Part shown: positions 35,887 to 46,724 of the stretch, in pieces
Position numbering within the stretch: position 1 is the stretch's first letter
Layout of the letters: every line of letters begins with the position of its first letter
Source of the DNA: Chloranthus sessilifolius
Taxonomy: Eukaryota; Streptophyta; Magnoliopsida; Chloranthales; Chloranthaceae
NCBI GenBank assembly: GCA_021018995.1
Contig: CM037593.1
Location: 44,343,810 to 44,407,809 of the forward strand
Direction: 5' to 3'
DNA: 64,000 nucleotides
Notes under the pieces: model-generated
Told to the model about the DNA's origin: nothing
The model's input: the letters and a program-made list of their open reading frames with translations, nothing else
The model's database searches: none
Program-made: the position numbers and the translations under genes

Positions 35887-37590
35887 TCCCACTTGGTCCA
35901 CACACGGACTATGGTTTTAAAAACGGCTCCTACTGGATTAGATAATCAAGACGAGTGCACTTTAAACACAAACGTTGTTTAAAATAACTTAGGCATTTTC
36001 ATAATCATCAAAATTTAATAAAAATATAGGGATGGATCATGAATGCACATAGTATACCATTTTCTGAAATCGATACTAAGAAAGTTCCATGGTCACAAAA
36101 CTATATTAACAACAAATTTGAAAGATGATAACCAATTCAACATGTGAACAAAATGCACAATTAAAGCGTGTAAATCCATAATGTCCCGCTCCATACTCGT
36201 CGTATGTTGTTCTAACATCTAAAAAACTTTGGCTTGTGAAATATTTTACCTGATAATCAGAACAAGAAGTTATTAACGTGGTACCTAATCACGTTCAACT
36301 CTGAGCAAATCCAAATGAGTATCAATCCTCACAGGCAAAGATTAAGGTAAAACCTTATTGGCTCACTCACTAAGGTGTGTCACTCAAAATTGTGTAATAC
36401 TTCACCCTCAATTTTTGAAAAACTCCACCCATAATATAATTGTAAAAAAATTCTACTTGATTTTGTGGGAAACTCCACCGAGAATATACATGTAGAAAAA
36501 TTCTACTTGATTTTGTAGAAAACTCCACTAAGAATATAGACACGATAACATATCATCAAAAAGTCTAAAAGACCAATGTTCACAAAGGACTCCAAAATGA
36601 CTATAAGTCATTAATATCCACTAAGGATATAAACACAATAATATGTCACAAAAAAATCTAAAAGACTAATGTCCACAAAGGACTCCAAAATGATTATAAG
36701 TCATTAATATCCACCAAGGACAAAACAATTCGTATTAGAGGCATGAATGAATTGATTAGAGTGTTTTATCATGTGCAAATAATCCACTCTTTGGGTATAG
36801 ATAATGTGTAACATCCAGCATCACCTTTGGACAGAAACTAAGTGTACAACCTATCCTCTCCCCTAAGGCGCAGAAAAATGCGCGTAGACCTAATCGTTTA
36901 TGTTTCCGATTTGATCCCGATGATTCACTACCTTTAGGTAAGAGAATTATCATTCTCTCTCCTTTACACTTACGACTATTCTATTCACATCATTTATACG
37001 AAATTAATAAATCACCTTTGGGCAGAATCAATAACTCCATGTAAATCAGTGCACAAGGTGATCTTAATGAGATAAAATCTCAAAATTTAAGAAACAATAA
37101 TTTTCATAGAATGGTCACTTTTGGGCAAATCCAATCCTATTTCAATTTTAGTCTCTCGAATGACCACTTTAGCGGTTTTCCTTAACCCCATTGGAAAGAC
37201 TTAGACTTGATATGTCTAGTCGAAAGAGTTTAACCAACTCATCCTAAAATGTATATGCGTAGCCATGCTGATAATCAAGAAAATCATGAAACAATGTTTA
37301 AATTAATATGTAATGACAAAATTTAAGTCATAAACCTATGAGCTTGCACACACATACATTTAGGCCATATAATCAAACCAAAAATCCAAAAGCACGTGTA
37401 ATAACAATATACTAGACATATAATTAGGTCATCCAAATATTTTATTCTATTATATACAGTCATTAACTGTTGCCTATAATGAGACCAAGCATAGGCCTCA
37501 ACATGTAGATCGAAATAGACTACTAATGACTAGCTACTATGTCCCACTCATAACCTAGGCTATCGGCTAAATTGCCTATTCTTCAGATAG
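35887..37590 (-). mobile_element. Probable non-coding interior of the minus-strand copia-like element
   Basis: No gag or pol similarity is visible. Tandem units occur: TTCTACTTGATTTTGT with AAACTCCAC at about 36420-36530 (two to three units), and a 118-bp unit with GTCTAAAAGAC and ACAAAGGACTCCAAAATGA at about 36558 and 36657. The phrase CACCTTTGGNCAGAA recurs at 36824 and 37012. Only the position next to the polypurine tract supports the assignment. Confidence 0.35.
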
Positions 37591-38220
37591 ATTAGTTTGA
37601 CCCGTCAACCGATAGGATGAATGGATAAATGAGATGATTACCTTTTATGCCCTCTCCCTCCACAAGCTCAAAGGTTGAGTCAAGTCTGTGACCATCTCTG
37701 AATCCTCTCTTGATGCCCTTCTTTGAAAGTAGATATAAAATTTCATATCTGCTTTCAAAATCAGTGGTTAGATAATCCTCATCTTCATCATCATTATTTT
37801 CTTGTCCCATCTATTTTGTGTCAGTTTGGCAAAACCTATTTCTCGACAAAAACACATTAGACATCAAGAACACGTCCGATGAGATTGAAAGGCTTAAAAA
37901 CTGGAGAGTGACAAAATTGATGTGTAAGTGGTTTGGGTTTCAACTAGCCAACAAAACTAGAAAGAATTAAAACATACAAATGCTTTTGATGAAAGGCTTA
38001 AAAATTGGACAACCACCAAATTGATGCGTATGAAAGGAAAATGTGCACCACAATGACTTGGGCTTCAACTCGCCAACAAAATAAAAGGAAAACATATAGA
38101 TGCTTTCAACGCCTAGGGGAAGTAGAGGTTGAGTCGAGCTTACATAAAAAAAAGGATTGGGTGACATTCAAATGGAGTCGGATTAGGCGAGTAGGAGCTG
38201 AGTGGTGCTTGCCTTAGCTT
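37591..38220. repeat. Unassigned region with an imperfect tandem duplication
   Basis: Blocks at about 37886-37990 and 37991-38110 share GAAAGGCTTAAAAA, ACCAAATTGATG and TTCAACTNGCCAACAAAA, a unit of about 105-115 bp. A 72-codon open frame on the minus strand (37810-37592) resembles nothing I know, and I do not call it a gene. Confidence 0.5.
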
Positions 38221-38913
38221 GCGCAACACAAAATTAGGTCATTTGTGCTTTTGATGCTATGGAAGGAGAACATATTTTTTTTTCGAACTTGTAATTTTCT
38301 TTTTTAACACCAAAAAAAAATCAGAAACTAGAGTACAAAAAGAAGAGATGAAGGCTTGGAAATGCCCAATACGATGCTATCCCTAAGGGATAAAGCCTAA
38401 AAAAATCTAATCTAAAACCTCCTTTATTAGCTTAAGTTGTTTCTCATTAACCCTCTCGCTTGGTAATGCATCTGCCCTTGTCTTACTTCCCTGGCTATGG
38501 GAAAATTTTATGTCCTCTTGGTGAATTCATTCGATATCTTTGAACTTAGTGTAGCCATGGTATATGTTTCAGCCACCATCTTTTGGTGCTGTTGGAATCA
38601 TTATCGATTCATAATCTTGTTAGATTCATTTGCGGTAGGAAATAGAGCCTCAACCGTAGAGCTTCATTGGACTCACTCCCCACCCCAATGGGTTCAAAGT
38701 AAGAAGAAAATATCCTCACCCATCTTCAAGTTAAAGAAGATACCTCCTACCCTAGCTTGGCTATGGCCTTGCTGCTATAATCAAAATTAAACTCCACCCA
38801 GTCGTCATTTGGCCTCTTGCAGATCACTGAGCATATAGATGCAAGAGCTTATCCAATCTGCCAATGGACTCTAAAGGCGCATCCCATGAACGCACCTCTG
38901 CGGACACGCTCTT

Positions 38914-38951
<38 letters not shown>

Positions 38952-39990
38952 CTATTTAAAAAAATGATCTAAGCAATGCACCCAAAGTCCATGCAGTATT
39001 GAAACAATATTTTGGATGCCATGTGAACCACCACGTGGAACCTTGGAGGATGGTGATCGTCCTCTCATGAAGGACGATCACCTTTTCCATATATATATAT
39101 ATATAATTTTATTTATTTATTAATATTATTATTTTATAATTTGGGTATTCGGGCTTCTTAGATCACCCGCCTAATCCCACATGGGCACCCCAAATTAGCA
39201 CATATCAGGTAAGCAAGGGATATAAATCCTTAGAGTGGTCTCAAAGTTGGGAGAAAATCAAACTCAGTCTCCTCCTTTGGAAAGTAGGTACCTCTTGCAA
39301 GCTTGTTTAATCCCATGGGGTTCTTCTAGATATTTTTATGATTATATATATATTTTTTAATTGGCACACAAATCTTTCGTTAAAAAACAAAAAAATGTAC
39401 GTCAGAAGTGAAAACGATTTTCTTTTTGATAACAGGTGTTTTGCTTTTTCAGAAAAAGTTGAGCGTATAATCATTGCATTGTTTATCTATTTTTCATATA
39501 TTAATCCATTTTTGTTATAAGAAGAGATACGGTACTTCACAAACTTGGAGCTCGGAGGCGCACAAGATACATTTTGAATGGGATGCCAAATTAAGAGAGA
39601 TGACTTCTTAACCAATGTGGGCCGTCTAACTATATGTCAAATTTCACTTTGGACAAAAATAGTTTCAAAACTTACGAAATATTGCATTCGGATATTGAAC
39701 GCTTAGATAAGAAAGCTTGACATGACGGCTTACACAATTGAACTTTAGCCAAGGATCAAAACATCCGTTTCGTTTTTGGTTTCGGGCATGACCGAAATAA
39801 AAAATTTGACTGAAATTTTAAGGGCCAAGCCGAAATTTTGGTGTCCAATTTTATTTATTTTAAACCCTAATTATCGAGATAGCAAATTATCGACCGATAA
39901 TTTGATAATTTCAAATTATCAGCCGATAATTTGCTACCACAATAATGGAATCGATCTTTTGGGGGTTTCACTTCGGGTGGCATCGAAACA
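38221..39990. other. No gene recognised; TA microsatellites
   Basis: (TA)n tracts lie at about 38917-38948 and 39090-39104. A stretch at 38870-39090 is AT-rich and repetitive. Around 39770-39970 are several words such as TTATCGNCCGATAATTTG in both orientations, suggesting a decayed inverted-repeat element. Confidence 0.5.
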
Positions 39991-40014
39991 AGATTTCGGG
40001 CGAAATTTTGACCC

Positions 40015-40090
40015 ATCGCTTGAGCTACCAATTGGGAGGATGATGAACTTACAACCTTAAGATTGCATGTTCGATCCTAGAAAAGGCCAT
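40015..40090 (+). mobile_element. tRNA-derived SINE relic
   Basis: It has CTTGAGCTACCAATTGGG-type sequence, an A-box-like start, and GCATGTTCGATCCTAG about 45 bases later. GTTCGATCC is a perfect B box of a tRNA-derived Pol III promoter. The spacing fits a tRNA-like head. The body is too diverged to set the end. Confidence 0.5.
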
Positions 40091-40464
40091 TATCTAGTGC
40101 TGGTCGCTTATGTTGGGGGTGTAGGGACGGTGGGCGGGATACAAACCTAACCTTACGGATGGACTGAACTCGAACTTGTTTTTCACACTTTACAGCCCAA
40201 GCCTTTTACCTTCGCACCAAACAATAGCTGCCTCCCAGGTTCAATCCCACCTTACCTTTAAAAAAGTATAAAAAGGGAAAAAAACACTATTCTCTACCTA
40301 ATTCAATCTCCTAGAAGCGATCTTTTAAGCACATTTCTTGATATTGTGCATGTTTTCTTTTCAAACCGTGCCGGGCTTGGCTGGCTTGAATATTTAGCTG
40401 GGTTCGAGCTTTAATGTAGGTTAATTTGGCCTAAATTATTGGCTCGAAATCAGGTGAGTAAAGG

Positions 40465-40695
40465 TCGATTTGAATTATGGATTAAAATATCGTACGATAC
40501 TGATACATATCGGACGATACGTATCGGTATCAGACGTGAACGATACGGTACATTAAATGTACCATATCGTTAAAATATATAGTATATATCGAATGATACA
40601 TTCAATATATCGTTCAATACAGACCGGTACTAATACGTATCATTCGATACGTACCGATTTTTTGACCGGACGATACGTACCAATTTTCTGGCATT
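40465..40695. repeat. Inverted-repeat element rich in CGATACGTATCGG
   Basis: Within 230 bp, ATCGTACGATAC, CGGACGATACGTATCGG, TATCATTCGATACGTACCG and CCGGACGATACGTACC occur in both orientations. This looks like a small foldback element that could form strong secondary structure. No clear target duplication was found. Confidence 0.55.
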
Positions 40696-41045
40696 TTGAT
40701 CCATGATCTCAATCCCGTTCTCATTATCTGAATCCTGTTCTTATGTAAAGACAAAATGACCAGATTTTAAAATGTTCAGCCACTTTAAGGAGAGGATTAT
40801 TTTGGTAAACAATAGGGTTTCAATCAATCCAAAAGCGACCCCTTTAGCTCTTCTTCTTGGATTAACGAGCACTACCGCCGCAGATGTGTGCAACTATATT
40901 TCCATACCAACGCCGATCTGTCCTGCTTTATTTAAGGGTTATTTGCAAACCCCTTACGGAGCCTTAAGATTTGCCTCAGAATAAAGGAACAAGAACATAT
41001 AGACACCTCTTTTAAGTTTCTTTTGATAATAGACCTCTTACACAC

Positions 41046-41230
41046 AAGGGTTTGGCGCGGTTGGTAAAGGACTTTGATTTCTTATCAAGATGTCATGGGA
41101 TCAAGTGTTTGGCGTCTCCCTTCTTTGATAATTTCTTAGAGTGTGTAAATCATAAAATACTAGCTTTACAGTGGGAGCGAGGGCGAGAGTGGAATAAGTG
41201 TGGAGACTTATCCCACGACCTTCACCTCCA
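41046..41230 (+). mobile_element. tRNA-derived SINE relic (Au-SINE-like)
   Basis: TGGCGCGGTTGGTAAAGG (A-box-like) is followed by AAGATGTCATGGGATCAAGTG (decayed B box, normally GGTTCGAGT) and then by CTCCCTTCTTTG. This is the order in plant Au-type SINEs. The tail is not clear. It is a dead copy. Confidence 0.55.
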
Positions 41231-41269
41231 AAATGGGAGAAAAAATACTGTTCTTTTTCTTAACAAATA

Positions 41270-41900
41270 GAACAAATAATAACTTGATCATGAATTATTT
41301 TTGGGAGCCATTACTTGCACTTTGAAACTTGCCCTTGCACCAAATTTAAAAGTAAAGACTTACATGTTTGGCAACCTCTGTTAGGTAAAAACACCATTTA
41401 AACCGTTTGATTTGAAGACCATGATTTAAAGATAATAAGTACAAAAGATTAGCACGAACTATAATCTTTATCATGTGATTAAATATAGTCAAAGACTGCT
41501 ATCTAATTCAAAAGTTGACTATGATAAATCTTATGATAAATATTGTGTTTTGTTCCAATCTTCTGCACTAAAGATTTATAGATCATAAATTTCAAATCAG
41601 ATGGCCCAAATTGTATTTTCACATGTCAAATCTCCCTAAAATACCAAGTCTTTTTTTTTTAACCTTGGTATAAGGTCCAACTTTCCTGGTAATGGCTCCC
41701 AAAATTTGGTGATGACTCCCATTATTTTTTTAATGATATTGTTTTCGGGGCTGCGCGCGCATGCAAATCTCCTGCCGCTCGCACTTTTTTGCATGTTTCA
41801 CCCTGCATCTGAAATCAGACACCAAAAGATCCGAAAGACTTCCCGCACGCATCGTCCCCTCGAGTGAGTATCTGCGATTCTCTCTCTCTAAAAGAATCTT
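41270..41900. other. No gene recognised
   Basis: Includes a fragment (41560-41640) with words of the dispersed foldback family (ATAGATCATAAATTTC, CACATGTCAAATC). Nothing else is supported. Confidence 0.4.
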
Positions 41901-41997
41901 TTCTTGAGTACGGACCTTGCTACAGATTTGCACTCCGATGAATCCGACGGCCATAAAAGAGAAAACAGAGATAGTTTGATCTCTGAAACTACTGGGC

Positions 41998-42128
41998 TCT
42001 CCGAACAGATTTCCCTCCGAACAGAGACGAAAGGTTTCTCTCTCTACCCATCTTTTCTCCTGGGCGGTCCTCCGAACAGATTTCCCTCCAAAGAATTGAA
42101 CGACCTAAAGAGAGAAACCTTTCGTCTC
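41998..42128. repeat. Small inverted and direct repeat just upstream of the PPR fragment
   Basis: GAGACGAAAGGTTTCTCTC at 42024 has its inverted copy at 42106-42128, with one mismatch in 23 bases. TCCGAACAGATTTCCCTCC occurs directly at about 42000 and 42071. The two inverted arms would form a stem with a 60-base loop. Confidence 0.8.
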
Positions 42129-42153
42129 TGGACGTATTGGGTTACACTGTGGC

Positions 42154-42435
42154 ATGTGTCGCAAAAGTGGGTTTGACGACCCTTTCGATATCTACTTAAA
42201 AATTAGCTTCTATGAAGACGCATGGAAGTTGTTCGACAAAATGTCAAGCACATGGAATGCCTATTATTCGAATTCTGTCCTCCACGGCCGGACTGAAGAC
42301 GCGATCTGCACATTTTTTCGCTTTCGTCGTGCCCGCGCCACGCCAATTTCAATCGCATTCTGTGCATTTCTCAATGAGTGTTCCGACTTTAAATCTCTAT
42401 CTCTGTTGAGGTGTCAAAAGCGAATGGACTCGTAG
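42154..42435 (+). pseudogene. Pentatricopeptide-repeat (PPR) protein fragment
   Basis: The frame reads KSGFDDPFDIYLKISFYEDAW, then KLFDKMS, then GRTEDAICTFFRFRRA, IAFCAFLNECSDFKSLSL and stops at 42435. This follows the PPR pattern: a helix pair ending A.KLFD.M, a W.N.-type next repeat, GR.E.A...F..., then ..F...L.ACS.L.SL. It covers about two repeats out of the usual ten or more of a plant PLS-class protein, which bind organellar RNA. The upstream frame (41904-42176) has no PPR pattern. It is most likely a gene fragment carried into the kinase intron, not a working gene. Confidence 0.6.
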
Positions 42436-43190
42436 ATTTCTATGGAAGATGCTGACACGTAAGGCACTAACAGTTCTATTGATTTGTACATATTGTTTCT
42501 ATGTGAAGCATATTTCTTGTAACTTAGATTCGTTTTTCTTTTTTTCTTAATATGTATGTGAGTTTTTGGCTTCGGAAATTCTTAGGGCCTTTAACCTGTA
42601 GTTAATCATAGTTGTTTTCCTATATTCATTTTTAATTTTAGCTTTGGCCATTCTCGGAGAAGATGAGATTGAGATCCTTGTTGGATACTATCACCATTAA
42701 TACTGTTTTTCTTTTTATATTAGTTGCTACTGATCATTTGATGAGAATCATGTTTAATTATCTTCATTGATTGGTATGCGGTTAGCAAAGCTTGGCGTGC
42801 TTTAAGAAAATTCATTAAGCTGTGTGCATCAAGCAAAAATTGGTGTGCACGCAGCAGCCTCTTTTTTATTTTTGTTTTGGCAAAGTCTGCTATTTTTCCG
42901 CCTGAATTTTAGCCCGAATTCGATGTGGGTTGACCACAAAAATGAGAAAGGCTGGCCAGGCGCATTTCTGGCTCAAAGAAAAATTGGTCCGGGCTTTCTG
43001 GCTCGGGTTGGGGCATATATATTCTAAGGTTACCCGGGCCTGGCTAGTATTTCGGGCCGGATTCGGGCCTTGATTTTAAGGTTGAGAATAAACAGGCCTA
43101 CCAAAAAAGGGGCCCGAACCCGACCCGACCCGGCCTGTTGACAGTCCCCTAGTTATCGGAAGCGGCATAAAGCGTGATAGGTTGGGAGTG
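42436..43190. other. No gene; possible decayed hAT end near 43030-43150
   Basis: GGGCCCGAACCCGACCCG and the following CTGTTGACAGTCCCCTA (43108-43153) resemble, on the minus strand, the hAT-type end TAGGGGACTGTCAACAGG. Similar GCCCGG words occur from about 42910. A left end and target duplication were not found. Confidence 0.4.
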
Positions 43191-43267
43191 GGAGCATCAT
43201 CAAAAGCTTAAAAATACACTATATTATGGTCGAAAGTGGGTGTGGGAGCGAGATTCTAAAGCAGGAG

Positions 43268-43330
43268 CGGCTTAGTAATTAGAAGCTTCCTGCTACTAAG
43301 GACAGCCCTACTCATATTATGGATACTAGG

Positions 43331-43388
<58 letters not shown>

Positions 43389-43508
43389 CTTATCCTTAAA
43401 AAATGCCAGTGTCAAATTTCCGAGGGGACTCAATAGACATTAAGTGGCTTACTAATTAGAAACCTTCCTGCTACTAAGGATAGCCCTACTCATATTATGG
43501 ATACTAGG

Positions 43509-43558
<50 letters not shown>

Positions 43559-43612
43559 CTTATCCTTAAAAAATGCCAGTGTCAAATTTCCGAGGGACTC
43601 AATAGACATTAA
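43268..43612. repeat. Tandem duplication of about 172 bp with (TA)n tracts
   Basis: Two copies (about 43268-43441 and 43442-43612) share TTCCTGCTACTAAGGA, CATATTATGGATACTAGGC, a (TA)n tract (43335-43386 and 43513-43555) and AATGCCAGTGTCAAATTTCC. They differ at few places, so the duplication is recent. Confidence 0.9.
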
Positions 43613-43829
43613 GTACCATAAATTTACTTTTTACCGAAAAGCATCAAGTACAAAGCGACTTTGCCACTTATTTCGCTCAAGAGTTTCAGGCATTTGTTTA
43701 ATTAATTAATTAATTTACTTGTTCTGGCAAATTTTTTGTAATATACCTTCTCAATTGACTACTGCATTATGCACGCTAGCTTCATCTATTTGTTAGTTGT
43801 TTAATGTATGATATTTACTTATTCTACAG

Positions 43830-44084
43830 GCAAATATTTCTCGCGAGGCACAAACTATGATCTTGATTGACCATCCTAATGTTCTTAGAGCACACTGTTC
43901 CTTTGTAAATGATCATAGTCTGTGGGTTGTCATGCCCTTTATGGCGGGGGGATCTTGTTTCCATATATTGAAGGCTGCCCATCCAGATGGCTTTGAGGAG
44001 GTAGTCATTGCAACCATTTTACGTGAAGCGTTAAAGGGTTTAGAGTATCTTCATCATCATGGGCACATACATCGAGACGTTAAG
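43830..44084 (+). CDS. BLUS1-like STE20/OSR1-type protein kinase, coding exon 2
   Basis: 85 codons between an acceptor TTCTACAG and a donor AAG|GTCAGG, phase 0 at both ends and free of stops. The product carries the alpha-C glutamate (REAQTM), DHPNVLRAHCSF, the hinge strand LWVVMPFMAGGSC, LREALKGLEYLH, and the catalytic-loop start HIHRDVK at its end. The arrangement matches plant BLUS1-like kinases closely. The next expected exon (AGNIL through DFG) is not seen in the remaining 19.9 kb. One odd residue pattern is GGSCFHILKAAHPDGF, normal for the family. Transcription through 25.7 kb of repeats would be needed to join it to exon 1. Confidence 0.85.
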
Positions 44085-44119
44085 GTCAGGAATTATCTCT
44101 TTTATCTCTCTCTCTCTCT

Positions 44120-44195
44120 CTCTAAGTAATTTGGGATTGAACCTGCGACCTAAAATTTGCAATATTGTTAACCTTCCATTGGGCTACATGCCCAA
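44120..44195 (-). mobile_element. tRNA-derived SINE relic (minus strand)
   Basis: On the minus strand, TGTAGCCCAATGGAAGG (A box) is followed by GGTCGCAGGTTCAATCCC (B box) about 35 bases later, as in tRNA-like Pol III promoters. It sits 35 bp after the exon 2 donor, next to a (CT)n tract (44105-44122). Confidence 0.55.
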
Positions 44196-45508
44196 TTCCT
44201 CTTATACATCTTATAAGTAAACCTTCAGGCATGTTTTTACCTTCAACTTAGTCTTGTATGAAGGATCAACAATTTAGGTAAGCCTTCAGGCATGTTTAAG
44301 AGGCTTCATCATTCATTTAGGTGAGGATTTTTTATGGTACAAAGGGTAGGAGTAATATTGGAAATTTTTGTATACTGATCTCATTAACTATGTACTATAT
44401 CACCCAAATATTCTATATATGTTCAAAAATCCAAACACTTGACTTGACTCCATTCGAAAGTCGGCTTGGTTGAGTACACTTGAAGACTCGAAAAAATTTC
44501 GAAAGTAGGCGATGCAGATGTGCCATGAAGTCTTCCTCCAATGTTGAAAACTATCAGCGCGGTCCAACCATTTAGTAGTCTCACGGTCCAACATTGGACC
44601 TTCTCTCCCTTCAATCGATTCATTTAGAGGGCGATCTTCAACGAATAGATGATCCAATTCGAATGGAATAAAATATTCATTATCCCTAGGAAAAGTTGGT
44701 GACAAAGTAATCAGCTATGTAACATGTCAATTATAAATAAACATTAACATTAAAAGAGTTACTCACCGCGGTTGAGTCGTTGAATATTTCTGACCCTCAA
44801 TCTCATATTATAGTGGCGATAGACCAACTTTTGTAAACACTCCTTAGTTAGTCTATTCCTCGTCTTTATATGAATGAGAAAGAGTATACTCCAACCCTCT
44901 CACAATTAGATGAGGACGCTGTTTGGGACAATACCCACATCGTAGTCTGTGTCAATATTGGCCCATCATGACCATAGTGCATCCACCAATACGCTGCAAC
45001 AAACTTCATGCATTATTTTATTTTCATTTCGAGATTATTCAATCGAAAGCGTACATATACTATCTGTTTCATAAACAAAATTACTTGATTTATATTTCCA
45101 ATTTGGGATTGGGCCAATGGAGTAAGAAAAGAGCCGCGCTTTTTACTTCTAAACCTTAGAAGCAGGACCCATGTAATTGCCTTGCCGATTCTTGTTGAAA
45201 CCATGATTCCATGTTCCGGAAAAGGACTCACATAGGGATTGCGGTTCCTACAGATTAGGAATAAAGAAAATAAAAAGGATTTTGCTCCATGTATATCGCC
45301 ACAACCATGATCTATAGTGCATGCCATAAAAAGGTACGTTTGGAAGAAAAAAGAGGTTACCATCGTTATCTCAGCTCAGTACATGTTTTCGGTATATGAA
45401 TTAAAAAATAAAAAAAAAAAGAAATCTAGAAGATATCTTGAGAAAGAAAACACCAGAACATTTAAATCTGTGATCTTTTAAGGCTTTTTATTCGACTTTT
45501 CTACTTTT
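44196..45508. other. No gene recognised
   Basis: A direct repeat of CCTTCAGGCATGTTT occurs at 44224 and 44285. Open frames on the minus strand at 44705-44400 and 45363-45013 resemble nothing I know and have no other support. Confidence 0.4.
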
Positions 45509-45664
45509 CCAGCAATAAAAGATTATGCAGCTGCGATTTCTCGAGCCATAAAAGATCAATACAGCTGCGATTTTTCCGGCCGTAGAAGATTAATATAGCT
45601 GTGATTTTTCCTGGAAAAAAAGATTATGTAGCTGCGATTGTTCTAGTGACGAAAGATTATGCGA
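45509..45664. repeat. Minisatellite, about four units of 36-40 bp
   Basis: The unit contains AAAAGATTATGCAGCTGCGATT followed by TTTCCNGG-type sequence; the AAAGAT and GCTGCGATT words recur at about 45518, 45553, 45588, 45621 and 45650. The copies are moderately diverged. Confidence 0.8.
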
Positions 45665-45999
45665 AGGACTCTTCCTCTCTCGATGGCTTTCTCTCTCTCT
45701 AGGGTTTTAACTTATAGGTTGGTAAAAGAGGGCTTTTTAACTCTTAAAACCTTTCGTGGGCTTTAATATTTTTTTCTTTTGTCGGCTTTAGTATTGAAAC
45801 CCTTTAAAAGGTTTTAATGTCAAAGCTTCCAAGATAAAATGAAATTGGGTCCACGACTTTAGAAGGCTGGTGTTACTACCACACCACCTTATGTTACAGC
45901 CACCTCACTTAAATATAAAAAAAAATATTTGACTCCTTCCAATTAGGAAATGGAGATCATTTTTTGTCCAAAACTTCCACACAATAGATCTTGAGATCA

Positions 46000-46258
46000 C
46001 ACTACAAAATATTTGGTTTTTAGCGGTGGTTTAAAACCGCCACTAAAGAAACACTAACCGCCGCTAAAGGTTTTAGCAGTGGTTGACTCAACCGCCGTGC
46101 TTAGCGTCGTCGAGGAAGGTATTAGTGGCGGTTAGAGCTACATCGCCGCTAAATGTGGAACCTTTTAGTGGCGGTTATTAGCCGCCGCTATTGACTTTTA
46201 CCGGCGTTCACAACCGCCGGGGACATTAGCATTGTTTGAAAGAATTATTCATGTAGTG
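46000..46258. mobile_element. Small CACTA-like element
   Basis: It begins CACTACAAAATATTTGG, and a reverse-complement terminus ATTCATGTAGTG ends at 46258. Subterminal words AGCGGTGG, AACCGCCACTAAA and TAGTGGCGGTTA recur in both orientations, as in En/Spm-type elements. The 3-bp flanks do not match, and similar words run on to about 46285, so the right edge is uncertain. The left flank (45950-45999) looks like one arm of the dispersed foldback family, so the element may have inserted there. Confidence 0.55.
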
Positions 46259-46302
46259 GCGGTTAGAAACCGCTACTAAAAGTATGACACTTTTAAAAAA
46301 AG

Positions 46303-46724
46303 GAGCTGCTACGAATCCCCCACCAAATACTGAATATCTCCAATTATGTACTCCTAAAAACCATTGACGCTTTGAATCGGACGATGGATATCATTCTTCA
46401 TTCCAATCTTCTACACAACTGATCTAGAGATCATGAGAATATCATCATGCAGTCAATTTTTAATTCTACATGGGAAACATCCCAAAAGGTGACTTGTGAG
46501 CATTATGTGTGCCACCTAGCTTTTGGTACACTTTTTTGAGATGTGTGCCACATGGAATAAAAAAATGGACCGTTTGATGATATACTCATGATCTCAAGAT
46601 TAGTTATGTGGAAGAGTGGAATGAAAAATGATCTCCATCGTCTGATTCAGAGCAATCAATATTTTCAGCTGTACTTAGTGGGGGATATTCAGTATTTGGA
46701 GGGGGTTAGTAGCAGCCCCCTAAA
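46303..46724. mobile_element. Foldback MITE, about 420 bp
   Basis: The ends are inverted copies of about 40 bp: GGAGCTGCTACGAATCCCCC and CAAATACTGAATATC on the left, matching the reverse of GATATTCAGTATTTGGAGGG and GTTAGTAGCAGCCCCC on the right. The inner arms (GATGGATATCATTCTTCATT and CTCATGATCTC) are inverted too. It has no coding capacity. The flanks are A-rich, so a target duplication is ambiguous. Confidence 0.8.

Larger units (their letters stand above)
18092..43829 (+). other. Inferred 25.7-kb intron of the BLUS1-like kinase
   Basis: It begins GTAAAT and ends TTCTACAG. Exons on both sides are phase 0, and their products meet at the place where plant BLUS1-like proteins run from the VAIK strand into the alpha-C helix (NLDL then ANISREAQTM). 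More than half of it is a copia element with nested insertions. The first 900 bp (18092-18998) holds no gene, only a T run (18385-18402) and AT-rich sequence. The alternative is that exon 2 belongs to a separate gene fragment. Confidence 0.65.

Noticed and set aside
37592-37810. 72-codon minus-strand frame with an acidic start
   Set aside because: No homology I can name and it sits in repeat-like sequence; listed only within the region note.
40015-44195. tRNA genes
   Set aside because: The three tRNA-like stretches have A- and B-box-like words but no complete cloverleaf, so they are SINE relics rather than tRNA genes.
44400-44705. 101-codon minus-strand frame
   Set aside because: No recognised domain, no splice or promoter context; could be chance.
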